A DNA stretch of 64,000 bases from Rhipicephalus microplus (lineage: Eukaryota; Arthropoda; Arachnida; Ixodida; Ixodidae): the NCBI RefSeq assembly GCF_043290135.1, contig NC_134705.1, positions 101,124,239-101,188,238 on the forward strand, written 5' to 3'. The notes below the pieces were generated by a model that was given only the letters and a program-made list of their open reading frames with translations, had not been told where the DNA came from and did not search any database. The position numbers and the translations under genes were made by a program. Position 1 is the first letter of the stretch. Each line of letters begins with the position of its first letter. Positions 1 through 9,726 of the stretch are shown here, one piece after another.

Positions 1-480
1 CGGTCGCTGATGATGACACGAGGGGACCCATGCCGAAGGATGATGTAGCGTAGCAGGAAGTAACAAACGTGATCGGCTGTTGCGGCTGAGATCACTGCCG
101 TTTCAGCATACAGAGTGAGGTGGTCTACACAGACTATAATCAAGCTGTTCCGAGTGATAGATTGTGGAAAAGGGCCCATCAAGTCACTACCGACGACCTC
201 AGGAAAACATGGAGGCGGTATGGGACGGAGAAATCCTGGTGGTACACTTGTTGGACTCTTGTACCGTTGACAATGCTCACAGCTTGTCACATATTTAGCT
301 GTAGCCTGATGCATTCGGTACCAGTAGAACCGTTTCATTGTGCGGTGATAGGTCTTGGCGAACCCCATATGCCCAGATGCTGGATCGTTGTGCAGAGCTT
401 GCAGCACGTTGGGTCGCGATGATTTGGGGGCAACCAAAAGTAGGCGGGCCCCCTTCGCAGCGAAATTTCGCTTGTAAAAA
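1..480 (-). pseudogene. Gypsy A integrase, N-terminal zinc finger and start of catalytic core (cut by window edge)
   Basis: On the minus strand the reading includes a His-His-Cys-Cys zinc-binding region with the stretch TSCEHCQRYKS, then the start of the catalytic core with GSDLMGPFP holding the first acidic residue. Further on comes HGSPRVIISD, where the second catalytic Asp lies just before the window edge. The core is readable over about 290 bases. The more upstream part is spread over more than one frame. An intact integrase would insert the element cDNA into host DNA. The third catalytic residue lies outside the window. Confidence 0.75.
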
Positions 481-645
481 ATGCCATCCTGCATGACGAA
501 TGGGCTCTGATGCGGCTTGTTGACGGCACATGAGAAAAAAGGAGCCAGACTACGGTCTTGACGTTGTTCTGTACGGAACGCTTCCAAATCTAAAAAAACG
601 TGAGTCAATAGCGGCCAGACAGTCGTCTAAATTGTCAGCGTCGCA

Positions 646-1112
646 TTAAGTCGTAGGAAGGGGAAGTCGCGATAGGCAGTCAGCGTCCGCGTGACGGCGG
701 CCACTCTTGAAGCAAACATCCAAGTCATATTCTGTCAAACGGAGTGCCGATTGTGCAAGACGACCGGTTGGATCTCGTAGACCAGTGAGCCAACAAACTG
801 AGGGGTGGTCTGTGACGATGGAGAATCGGTGGCCATAGATGTACGGGCGAAACTTGTGCACAGCGAAGAGAGCTGCCAGACATTCTTGCTCTGTAAAAGT
901 GTAATTGCGCTCAGCTTCACTCAAAGTACGGCTCACGTAGGCAATGACATGTTCGGCGGCGCCGTGACGATGAACAAATACTGCGCCGATACCGACTCCA
1001 CTTGCGCCACTGTGAACCTCAGTTGGGGCTGATGCGTCGAAGTGACGAAAAATAGGCCCAGAAGTGAGTAGAAGCTTCAGCTGCGAAAATGATGACTCAC
1101 ACTCTTTCGCCA
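646..1112 (-). pseudogene. Gypsy A RNase H domain
   Basis: A 155-codon minus-strand frame shows the usual Gypsy RNase H order: a PIFRHFDASAPTEVHSGASG segment (family form: D-A-S at the first catalytic site, here HSGAS so partly altered), YTFTEQECLAALFAVHKFR with the conserved Glu, FSIVTDHPSVCWL with the catalytic Asp, and ADADCLSRLP at the end. In the family this domain degrades the RNA strand of the RNA-DNA hybrid. The frame opens directly at the hairpin-element insertion, so its apparent start is not a real start codon. Confidence 0.85.
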
Positions 1113-1467
1113 CTGAATGCAGGAACAGCGCAACCTAGAAACAGTTACTTCGGAACTATGGAAGCGAAAAAAAATACAAGGACAGAAAAGAGCCCATTCA
1201 ACCAATGTTTTCAGCCCATTCAACAAGACACAAGAGTTTTGCTGACATTTTATAGCAGCGGTTGTTCCTGCACCTTTCTACGCATGCCCAATTTTCTCAT
1301 TTTTCGGCTATATATGCACACCACTCCAATATTAAATCTTTCTTGAAAGTCAGCGCTCTTTTCTGTCCTTGTTTTTTTCGCTTCCATAGTTACGAAGTAA
1401 CTACTTCTATGTTGCGCTGTTCCTGCATTCAGTTATGTCCTACCAACTTGCCCAAGCTTCCACGCTT
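1110..1467. mobile_element. Hairpin/MITE-like element inserted in Gypsy A
   Basis: Inverted arms of about 78 bp lie at 1113-1190 and about 1355-1432. The outermost 22 bases match exactly, and by hand the whole arm shows about four mismatches and one 3-base indel. It splits Gypsy A between the FKWTK end of reverse transcriptase and the start of RNase H. CACTCTTTCG (1100-1109) and CACCCTTTCG (1468-1477) flank it and fit a 9-10 bp target duplication. The right side carries 35 extra bases (1433-1467) outside the arm. There is no coding capacity, so it would be a non-autonomous element. The mobilising family is not identified. Confidence 0.75.
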
Positions 1468-2502
1468 CACCCTTTCGTCCACTTGAAAGGTACGTTTTTG
1501 TGGAGCAGGTGAGTAAGCGGCTCAGAAACATCGGCGAAGCTAGGAACAAAGCACCGGAAATACGAACACAGGCCCAGGAAGTTTCTGAGTTCTCGTAGTG
1601 AGCGTTGTTGAGGGAAAGCGCTGACCACGGTGATTTTGTGGGGATCAGGCCGAACGCCGTGTTTGTCTATGAGATGGCCAAGGACTAGAGTTTCACGATC
1701 ACGAAAATGGAACTTTTTGAACTTCAAGGTAAGTGCTGCTTTCTCGTGAGAACGAGTACTGCTTTCTCGTGAGGACGTGAGAACGACATCAAGTCGACGA
1801 TTGTGTTCTTGAAACGTTCGGCCGAACATTACAACGTCATCAAAATAGCAAAGACATACTTCCCATTTTAAGCCACAGAGAACTGTGTCCACAAAGCGCT
1901 CAAAGTGGCTGGAGCGTTACATGGACCGAATGGCATGACGGTAAATTCAGATAAACCATCTGGAGTTATAAAAGCTGTTTTTTATCGGCAGAGTGCATAG
2001 GGATTTGCCAATATCCCGATCTTAAGTCTACGGAAGATAAGTATGAAGCAGAGTGCAAAAAATCGATAACGTCGTCAATGTGGGGCAGCGGATATACGTC
2101 TTTTTTTGTAACTGTGTTGAGCCGCCGGTAATATACACAGAATCTGCAAGACACATTCTTCTTTTTTACATGTATAGCTGGTGCTTCCCAGGAACTAGAC
2201 AACTCTTGCATAACTTTCTTAGACAGCATTTCTTCCACCTGCTCAGCCATAACTTTACGCTCCGACGGAGATACTCTGTATGGTCTCTGACGAATGGAAT
2301 GGGTGGAACCAGTATCAATCGCATAACGAGTGCGTGAAGGTGGCGCAGAAATTCTGCGGATATTGAGTGCGAAATCAAAAACGGATGCTTGGTTGGAGAG
2401 AATCCGAACTAACGCTTGCCTCTTCTCTGGCGATACCGACTTATTCACCATATTCATGAGTATGTCATCACTAGGACAAGCCACACCAGACGCATTTTCC
2501 AT
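1468..2502 (-). pseudogene. Gypsy A reverse transcriptase
   Basis: Two minus-strand frames make up the domain. The upstream one (2502-1966) carries the template-entry region, EEMLSKKVMQELSSSWEAPA, then FCVYYRRLNTVTKKDVYPLP (normally CVDYR) and the YLSSVDLRSGYWQIPM motif with its catalytic Asp. The downstream one (1892-1467) carries CLCYFDDVVMFG, the catalytic Asp pair (YxDD form), then the thumb region GHLIDKHGVRPDPHKI and FLGLCSYFRCFVPSFADV. Between them, at about 1893-1965, the frame is lost. A local duplication of TGCTTTCTCGTGAGAACG near 1736-1775 has inserted extra codons. The family role is cDNA synthesis. Confidence 0.85.
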
Positions 2503-2719
2503 TTTCCTGTCGTCGCTAATGACTGCAATTTTAACGTTTCTCCTGACGTCAAACTAAAACACAGCCAGCCTCATTCTACCAGGCAGTACAATCGGCTCGA
2601 AAGAGGAGTTGACCACCCACACCAAAGCTTTGCCATTACTTGCAGAAATCACGCAGTGCGGCGCAACCACATCCTTCTTCGCACAGTTCAGCTGGATTGG
2701 GTGAACTATAACGTCAACG

Positions 2720-3196
2720 TTATCTGCTGTGATACCACCAACATCCACAGGCACTTGAACTATCGATTGGGCTGGTAAAAACTACATCATCAACGACTGC
2801 GATAGTCCGTTGGCATCGCGTGGGTTCTTCACAAAAACCAGACAGTAAAACTTCAGCAGCTGCGCTATCAACAATGGCTCCACATTCTTTCAAAAAGTCT
2901 ATCCCCCGGATAATGTCATGAGTAGAATTAAGCAGAACTGCCAAATCTGCCGTAAACAGTTTAGCGCCGAAACTAACAGTTTCAGTACAAACTTCCACTG
3001 GGCGCAACGGTTCTCCGCTCATTGCATGAAACGTTGTCTGGCTTCCCCAAGAGAACATCCCTTTTTTGCCAAGACGAGTCTTAAAATTTCTGCTCATGAC
3101 GGAAACAGTTGCTCCTGTGTCGACTAACGCGGACGTGGGGACACCATCTAGAAGAACACTGAGCCTATTTTGTAGCATGGAAACTGGCGGAGGCAT
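2720..3196 (-). pseudogene. Gypsy A aspartic protease (retropepsin)
   Basis: The minus-strand frame contains VPTSALVDTGATVSVMSRNF, the flap-side Asp-Thr-Gly-Ala active site of a dimeric retroviral-type protease, and THDIIRGIDFLKECGAIVD, the conserved C-terminal hydrophobic strand followed by G-x-D-F. Both fit the family. The domain would cut the Gag-Pol polyprotein. It lies between gag and reverse transcriptase, as expected. The stretch 2503-2754 holds linker sequence in a shifted frame. Confidence 0.8.
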
Positions 3197-3479
3197 ATCT
3201 GTACGCAGTGAAAAATGTCCGGTGACCTCACCTCCATCGGCCGCGGCGTCTTGTTTCCCGGCGAAAGAGGAGAAGTGAGACGCCGATGACCAGGTGATGG
3301 TGACCGATGCTGGCGGGAGGAGGCTGGTGGCGTAACACTCCGCACAGAAGCCGGTGAATCGCTGCTAAAGGTCTGTTGGAAGTCGGCTCGGTTGTAGCCA
3401 TTGGGTGGTGAGCGATAGTCTCACTGAGTACTTGCGCGCCGTGAGGATGTCGGGGGTCATTGATACTGCGGTAGAGGTG

Positions 3480-4792
3480 ACCGATGCCGCTCTGAGCAGA
3501 AGCGGGCTATGTGTCCACAAACGCCGCAGTAAAAGCACACAGGTGCTTCACGCCCCACTCGCTACTGAAGATGGTCTGCGGGATAATCTTGCCGTGCTGC
3601 CCTATCGGGGGTGACCTTTGCACGGAGTCGTTTCGTGGATCAGACATATAGGCATGACGACGCAACTGTATTGGCGTCCTTGAGTCGACGAAGCCCGCAG
3701 CGTTGATGGACGCAGGTGGGGGGCTGCATGGCGTATAAGAACCGTGGCCATGTGCTATCGACGGCGCAGCAGCGTCCCGCCGATCAAGTTCTTCGCGCTT
3801 TATTTCTCGCATTGTTTACGCCAGATCGCTGGGTGGAGGGACTACGTCGATGCTTGCGACCATTGTGACGTTGGGGAGTCTACCAAACGTGGCCGAAAAT
3901 CGCCGAGCATTAAGGGCCTCTGTTCTGTTCTGTTTTAACTGTTTTGCTGTGGAGAGGTTGAGGTGCCCACTGTCTCGAACACTCCATATCACAAAGTTGT
4001 GCAGCGAAAAATAGAATAATAATACAGGACGGTACCCAAAAATTAACAATACGGAAAAGAAAAAAACATAATAGCACAATGAAACCAGTTCAAATATCAT
4101 GCCAATACACAGTTTTCTCAGCGCAGTTCACACAGTAATAAACTATTTACACGCTTCAAATGTTCGGCAATGTCGGATGATTTCATTGGCCGACTGCACG
4201 TCATCCTTTCCTATAAGGTAGTGATAGATATCCTCCGCGATGCCCTTAAGCGGATGCCCGACCTTATCCTCATCAGCCGTTAGTGGGTCTACACTCTTGA
4301 AAAGCATGAGATCTTCTTCAATATACATCGTACATGTCTCCCCAGGGACTAGAGCACGTTGGCTCAGGGTCTGCTCAGCACGCTTCTTAATCGCGGTCGG
4401 ATCTCCAAAACACTTCTTGATTTCGTCCACAAAATTCCTCCACGTAGTCAAATTCTCCTCACAATTCTCGTACCACATCAACGCGGTTCCCCCAAGAAAA
4501 AGTGGTACGTTGTTGCGCTGGCCGATAGTGTCCCATGGTTATACAGACTCACCCACTGATAGTGCTTGAGCCATTCATCGACGTCCTCTTCAGGTTTCCC
4601 AGAGCACAGGCGCGGTTCTCTGTAATGGTGTCCATAGGTGTTAAACGCAGCTGGTTGGATTTCACCGTCAGGGTTCATGATGACTGGTAGCGGAGGAAAT
4701 CCTGCGAGTCTGCGACTCTGGTGAAGCTCTAGGGGTGCGTATTCCGCCATACTTGTCCGGTGCTCCAAGGCGTTACCCAGCACCTCCACCAA
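3480..4792 (-). pseudogene. Gypsy A gag (capsid and nucleocapsid)
   Basis: The minus-strand frame 4792-4478 starts the capsid region (DEWLKHYQWVSLYN). After a frameshift near 4480, frame 4481-4143 continues with WRNFVDEIKKCFGDP and LVPGETCTMYIEEDLMLFKSVDP, typical of the arthropod retrotransposon capsid fold. At about 3545-3485 a CCHC zinc knuckle is visible, C-FY-C-GVCG-H-IARF-C, the nucleocapsid RNA-binding motif. The part between (about 3550-4140) is decayed. Gag would form the particle that packages element RNA. Confidence 0.75.
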
Positions 4793-4795
4793 TTA

Positions 4796-4927
4796 TGTTA
4801 CGGGCGAGAGATGTTTACGGTACAGGCGGGATGATAGATGGTTGCAGCAGTCAGGACTGGCACAGAACACATTTACTTCTTTTTCCTCTACCCCACTTGA
4901 ACGAAAGTCCCGTATCATTATGTAACT
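4796..4927 (-). repeat. Probable 5' LTR of Gypsy A
   Basis: On the plus strand it opens with TGTTACGGGC and closes near TTATGTAACT, so on the minus strand it ends in GTAACA. Its length of about 132 bp and its GTAACA end match the 145-bp LTRs of Gypsy C. The gag side is followed by the same TGGTGGAGGTGCTGG sequence. The outer end reads AG instead of TG. No partner LTR is in the window. Confidence 0.5.
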
Positions 4928-5124
4928 TTTAATGCTATGTTAGAAGTCAAAGATGCCCATATTATGAAGTTAAAATATTATTCTTATGCAATAGAAGCGG
5001 TTAAAACAAATGTAGCGAAGCAGTTTGCTCATCATTGTTACTAGAACTGCGTTGATCGGTGTTCTACCTGAGCGACAGGCCACTTATTGTGGCGTAGTGT
5101 AGCAGTATTGCGGTCATATTTGGG

Positions 5125-5240
5125 TTGAGGTATAACCAACACGATGACGTAGTGGTTAGAACATAAGCCTTGCGTGTCATAGGTCCATTGTTTGAATCCT
5201 GGTGCCGCGCAGTTCCCAACCAGGTTGGGAACCAACATAG
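5125..5240 (+). repeat. tRNA-derived SINE head
   Basis: An internal RNA polymerase III promoter layout is present: an A-box-like TGACGTAGTGG at 5145-5155 and a B-box-like GTTTGAATCC at 5190-5199, 35 bases apart. The following GGTGCCGCGCAGTTCCCAACC resembles the body of a SINE I recall from tick genomes. It lies directly upstream of the RTE relic. Confidence 0.6.
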
Positions 5241-5304
5241 AGGAATAATACAGCAATAATTAAAGGGTGGTAGGTATCGTAATTAAACTCAATAAGAGAT
5301 ACAA

Positions 5305-5800
5305 TATGAAGATAATACAGGCTTACGTGCCTACATCCAGCCATTATGGTGCTTCAGTTGAAAGCTTCTATGAAGACGTGGAATCGGCAATTAGTAAGGT
5401 AAAACACAGTATACTATACTGATAGGAGATTTTTATGCAAAGGTAGGGAAAAAGCAGGCTAGAGACCAGCCAGTAGGTGATTATGGCATCGGTACTAGAA
5501 ATGCCAGAGGAGAGCTACTAGTAGATTTTGCAGAAAGCAATAATTTACGAATTTTGAATACCTCCTACCGAAAGCGAGGGAACTGTAATTGGAGATGGAG
5601 GAGCCCTAATGGCAAAAATAAGAGTGAAATAGACTATATACTGAGTGCGCACCCAGGCATCATGCAGGATGTGGAAGTGCTTGGGAAGGTACGATGCAGT
5701 GACCATAGAATGGTACGGTGCCAAATTCGCTTAGACTTGAAGAAGGAACGACAGAAACTGATACGCAAGAAGCCAATCAATGAGCCAGGACTGAGAGGGA
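5305..5800 (+). pseudogene. RTE-like LINE apurinic-type endonuclease
   Basis: The reading begins MKIIQAYVPTSSHYGASVES, then after stops and a frameshift near 5400 gives IGDFYAKVGK, the catalytic GDF box. It continues in the frame from 5554 with NWRWRSPNGKNKSEIDYIL, where the Asp of I-D-Y is conserved, and CSDHRMVRCQIRLDLKKER with the catalytic S-D-H. Spacing fits RTE/BovB endonucleases. In the family this domain nicks target DNA to prime reverse transcription. Downstream (5800-6225) is basic linker sequence without a known motif. Confidence 0.8.
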
Positions 5801-6233
5801 AAGTAGAGGGATTCAGAGTCTCTCTGCTGAACAGGTACTCAGCTCTTATGGAGAAAAATAGCCTTAGCGTTGACGCAATGAGGGTTAATATGACGAGTAT
5901 CAATACGGAGTGTGCAGTGGAAGTTGGAGGTACTGTAGTTACACAGGACACTAACAAGCTGTGCCAGGGAACAAATATTCTCATTAAGAAGCATCAAAGT
6001 ATGAAAGCCTCTCGTAGAACAGACAAAATAAAGTTGATAGAGCTTTCGAAGTTGAATAATAGGCGTAAGGTATTCGATGTAAGAAGGTATAACATGGAAA
6101 GAAATGAACATGCTCTGAAGAACCGAGGAAGCGTCAAAGCAGTGAAGAGAAAAATTGGTATAGGGAAAAAACCAGATGTATCCACTAAGGGACAAGGAAG
6201 ACAAAGTACCTCCTCCGCAAAGTAGACAAAGAC

Positions 6234-6269
6234 AAACTCCTCCGCAAACTAAAATTTGCGGAGGAGTTT
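6234..6269. repeat. Perfect 15-bp inverted repeat with 6-base loop
   Basis: AAACTCCTCCGCAAA (6234-6248) is followed by CTAAAA and its exact reverse complement (6255-6269). A third partial copy, CCTCCGCAAA, lies about 20 bases upstream. It interrupts the RTE relic between endonuclease and reverse transcriptase. Confidence 0.85.
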
Positions 6270-6358
6270 TAAAAAGATCTGTAGAGTTGCCAGCACAACC
6301 ACGACGTTATTATAAGAGCCAGGAGTAACCCAGATGACATCCCCCCTCGCCCCCAGTA

Positions 6359-6975
6359 ATGATAGAAGTCAGAAAAGCCTCGGAGAGTATGCAAAGAGGC
6401 AAAGATGCTGGTGAGGATCAGGTAACATCAGATCTGCTGAAAGTTGGAAGACAGATTATGTTAGAAAGTTTAGCGACCCTGTTTACGAGGTGTCTCCTGA
6501 CAGGAAGAGTACCAGAATCTTGGAGAAATGCTAACATCGTCCAAATACATAAGAAAGAGGATGACAAGGACTTGAAGAATTACAGGCTTCCTAGCGGAAT
6601 CGCTAGCGGAATAAAGACAACATTAGAATTTAATCAACCAAATGAAAAAGCAGGATTTCAAACAGGCGACTCAGCAATCGGCCACATTCATACTATCGAT
6701 CAAGTAATGGAGAAATGCTCAGGATATAGCCAACCACTATACATAGCCTTCATAGAATACGAGAAGGCGTTTGACTCAGTAGAAATATTAGCACTCGTGC
6801 AGACACTACGGAATCAGGGCATCGACAAAGCATATACAAACATCTTGGAAGAAATCTACAGGGGATTCACTGCTACCATAGTTCTTCATAAAGGAAGCAA
6901 CAGAATACCAGTGAAGAAGGGCGTAATGCAGGGGGCTACAATCTCCCCAATACTTATCGCCAGGAGACCTAGCTG
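6359..6975 (+). pseudogene. RTE-like LINE reverse transcriptase (N-terminal half)
   Basis: Motifs in order are GRVPESWRNANIVQIHKKED, then a degraded KNYRLPS (family: NYRPIS), FQTGDSAIGHIHTIDQVMEK, the catalytic-Asp motif LYIAFIEYEKAFDSVE (family D-Y-E-K-A-F, here with Glu in the first position), and PVKKGVMQGATISP. The frame then runs into unrelated sequence, so the catalytic FADD box is absent. This is a 3'-truncated LINE fragment. Confidence 0.85.
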
Positions 6976-7009
6976 GCCTCAACTGGCAAAAACAACGTCA
7001 ATCAAGTAA

Positions 7010-8550
7010 GGTTTGCATCATTTATTGCGAGTGTCCAAGCCGGTACAATCAATGTACACGGTCGTGTCCAAACAAAACAAGTCACTCATACATATCGAAA
7101 GCTTTCATCCCATGTGTAAAGACTCTTGAAAGCTAACAAGCATATTCATATAACTTAACGTTGAGATCGCTGAATGAACGTCGCTCTCACTGTGTTGCGG
7201 CGCTCGAGTTGAATAGCGTTGCAGGCCGCATCTGACGAGTTTAATAGCGGGCAAGCGCCGCATCTGAAGGCAAAATAGGACAAGGGTGCGATTTTGCAGT
7301 CAGATGCGGCACCTGCCCTGTAGTGTTGATCTTGAAGTGAAGTGAATGCATGATGCGGAATCGGGAAGGAAACTTGCACATTGCCAATAGATAGCTCACG
7401 CAGTGAGAGCAATGTAGTTTTGCTAAATTTATTAAATAAGCAATTGCAGATGCGTGCAGTTCTGAATTTGTTTCTCTCTGCAATGCTACATTGAGTACTT
7501 TACAATTGTGCAATGTCGCGTCGTGTCGACAGGGTAGGCACTAGTTTTAATTCTCAGCCGTGAGCCCATATCATATATAATATGTATTTAGGTGGTGGGC
7601 CTAAAAATATCTCAAGATTGCTACACTTATTGTTAGAGTTAAGTTACACAGGTACTACAGCTAGAATTTCTCGTCGCAAGTAATGACCAGTATGGTGAGT
7701 ATGCAGCGAACATGTATGCTAAAGGAACACTTATGAGGTGTGTGCCTACAGATCGAAAAGACCCAATTCTAAGAAAATAAGCTTTAGGCATGCATTCTAC
7801 AATTGTGTTGTTTTTACATCTTTGTTGGTGCTCTTATATTACGCTTATCTGCTCAGCTCTGAGCACCATCTCTTTTTCGCATAGACATATCGATAGAACT
7901 TCAGTACTCTCTTGCAAGCAAGCACTCCTGAAATCAGTTGGTGGTACATGATGGGAATCTGTTCGAATACTGGATCAATAAAGTTCATATTTATTACACA
8001 CTTGTTATTGTTTACATTTTTAGTATACTTGTGCTTGAAAGCTGAAGTTGATTCTCCCTGCTACTTTTAGAGGTTAGGACTTGGAATACGTACTATTTTG
8101 CAGTGTGGCTGTGAATAAGTAAGGATCATGTATGTTTCAACTACCAGTGCGATTTCCTACTCTTTTTCATGATCGTAGTGCACATAATTTCACTTCGTAG
8201 TGGTAGACACTATAGTTATGGCAACTTAATTTGAACAGAAGCAGATGCACTCAAAGAAATCTGGGACATTTCTCTGCTATAAGAAAAAAAAACAGTACCC
8301 CATGCAATGAACACAATCTTGCTCTTCACGACAGCATTCACGTCTTTGAGGAAGCTGTGCTGCAAGTGCCCATCACCTTTATGATTTACTATTTTAGGAG
8401 CCCATTGAACATATGTGCAAAGCCAAAGCGATTGAGTGCAGTCTTATGAGCTTTGGCGCATATTTTTGTAAACTTGCATGAGCTAAACACAGTTAATTAA
8501 GACAAAACAGTTCTGGGTGTAGTTCGTAAACTGTCACAAGGCACAAATAA
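7010..8550. other. No gene recognised, about 1.5 kb
   Basis: AT-rich DNA with only short open frames. The motif CGCATCTGA recurs around 7220-7310. No splice-bounded exon, transposon domain or RNA gene could be supported. Confidence 0.5.
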
Positions 8551-8551
8551 A

Positions 8552-8880
8552 GAGTGGGCACGGTGGACCAGTTTCCAGCATGTTGCCTTACAAGCCTTTC
8601 GCCTAACTTGTGCAGGGTTTGCTGCTTGGTCTCGCCCATTCATCGGAACAAACCACTGCTTCATGGGCTACCGACACGTGCCTCTACTACCCGGACACAC
8701 CAACGTTATCCAGTTCGGCTTCCCCTCCCCCATCGGCCCTTCAGAACACCCCAGCTGATGCACACGTGACATCGACAAGCCAGCCTTAAAAAAACGGTTT
8801 CAGGCGTTCTTCTTCAGTGGGCACGGTGGACCAGTTTCCAGCATGTTGCCTTACAAGCCTTTTGCCTACCTTGTGCAGAT
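8552..8880 (+). promoter_or_regulatory. Tandem 5' monomers of the CR1-like LINE
   Basis: The block starting AGTGGGCACGGTGGACCAGT at 8552 restarts at 8816, a period of 264 bases. The two starts match over about 60 bases, through TTACAAGCCTTT, before the second copy continues into ORF1. Tandem 5' monomers act as internal promoters in some LINEs. That function here is an inference. Confidence 0.7.
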
Positions 8881-9720
8881 TGGTGATTATTATTGTTCTA
8901 TCAAAAGTGACTGTCGTGGTCTTCTGGTTCTGCCGTGCCCACGGAAGTGCCTTCACATTGCCTATGATGTATATTGGTTGTGCAAGCTACTTGTGTGCGG
9001 TGACGTTGAGATGAATCCCAGAGCCTCTTCGGATGTATTCGACAGTCTGTCCACGAAAGATAGTACTCATGAAATGTTAAAGCAAATTTTGGAGGGCCAG
9101 AAGGTTTTGACTTCCGAAGTGGCTGCTTTACGAACTCAGCAGGATGGCATACAGAGATTACTTACGGACTTGTCTGTGCGAATCAATCAACTAGAAAAAA
9201 GGGTAGACAAGGTAGAGAATATTGAACAAAAGGTTGACATTCTTCAAGAAAAAATTACTGACTTGGAAGACAGAAGTAGGCGTTCAAATCTTATTGTTCT
9301 TGGCATCAAGTAAAATCCCTCGGAAATCACCAAAACATTAAAGAGGGACGTTTTAACTGATCTTTTTGCCAATAAACTTCAAGTACCATGTCGTTCTGTC
9401 GGTCGAATTCATAGAATTGGAAAGCCGGGCGGCCAACGTCCAGTTATCGTGTTCTTTCAGGACTACAGCGAGAAAGAAAAATCTTAAAGAACGTGCACAA
9501 ACTTAAAGGTTTTGACGTATCAATACAAAATTACTATTCGAAAGAGACTGTCAACAAAAGAAAGCTTCTGTGGTAGAGCGCAAAGTCTGAAAAAGGTCAG
9601 GGAAAGAAGGTAACCCTCAATTACGACAAAATTCATGTAGGCCGAGATACGTACAAATGGGACGATGCAAAGAACGCGAGGGTTAAAATAACCAGCCAAA
9701 ACATCCACCCACCCATTCCC
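8843..9720 (+). pseudogene. CR1-like LINE ORF1 with 2A-like motif and coiled coil
   Basis: The first 156-codon frame begins MLPYKPFAYLVQIG. It has a hydrophobic, Cys-bearing N-terminal stretch, then CGDVEMNPRA (Gly at residue 53), then a heptad-rich coiled coil at about residues 70-145 (IQRLLTDLSVRINQLEKRVD). RRSNLIVLGIK follows, the start of an RNA-binding domain of the kind found in LINE ORF1 proteins. A TAA at 9311-9313 interrupts it where GIKxNPSE would continue. The rest (CRSVGRIHRIGKPGGQRPVI) is readable to about 9480 and then frameshifted. The protein would bind element RNA. The 2A-like motif lacks its terminal Gly-Pro, so ribosome skipping should be lost in this copy. Confidence 0.75.
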
Positions 9721-9726
9721 TGACTC

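Larger units (their letters stand above)
1..4927 (-). mobile_element. Gypsy A: degenerate Ty3/Gypsy LTR retrotransposon, minus strand
   Basis: Read on the minus strand, the domains follow Ty3/Gypsy order: an LTR-like end (4796-4927), gag (about 4792-3480), a retropepsin (about 3196-2720), reverse transcriptase (2502-1468), RNase H (1112-646) and integrase (about 480 to the window start). The integrase and the distal LTR run off the left edge. Several frameshifts separate the domains. A hairpin element sits between reverse transcriptase and RNase H. The sequence just inside the LTR, TGGTGGAGGTGCTGG on the minus strand, recurs at the same place in Gypsy C and Gypsy E, so it is probably the primer-binding region of this group. 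The copy looks inactive. Confidence 0.88.
5290..7000 (+). mobile_element. RTE/BovB-like LINE, truncated relic
   Basis: An endonuclease segment (5305-5800) and a reverse transcriptase segment (6359-6975) lie in the order of RTE-clade LINEs. The start of the endonuclease, the middle linker and everything after the GVMQGATISP motif are missing. Several frameshifts and stops show that it is dead. Confidence 0.85.

Noticed and set aside
5145..5199. Functional tRNA gene
   Set aside because: A and B boxes are present, but the cloverleaf does not close and a SINE body follows.
5839..6204. Minus-strand 121-codon frame opposite the RTE relic
   Set aside because: Shadow of the basic RTE linker read on the plus strand.
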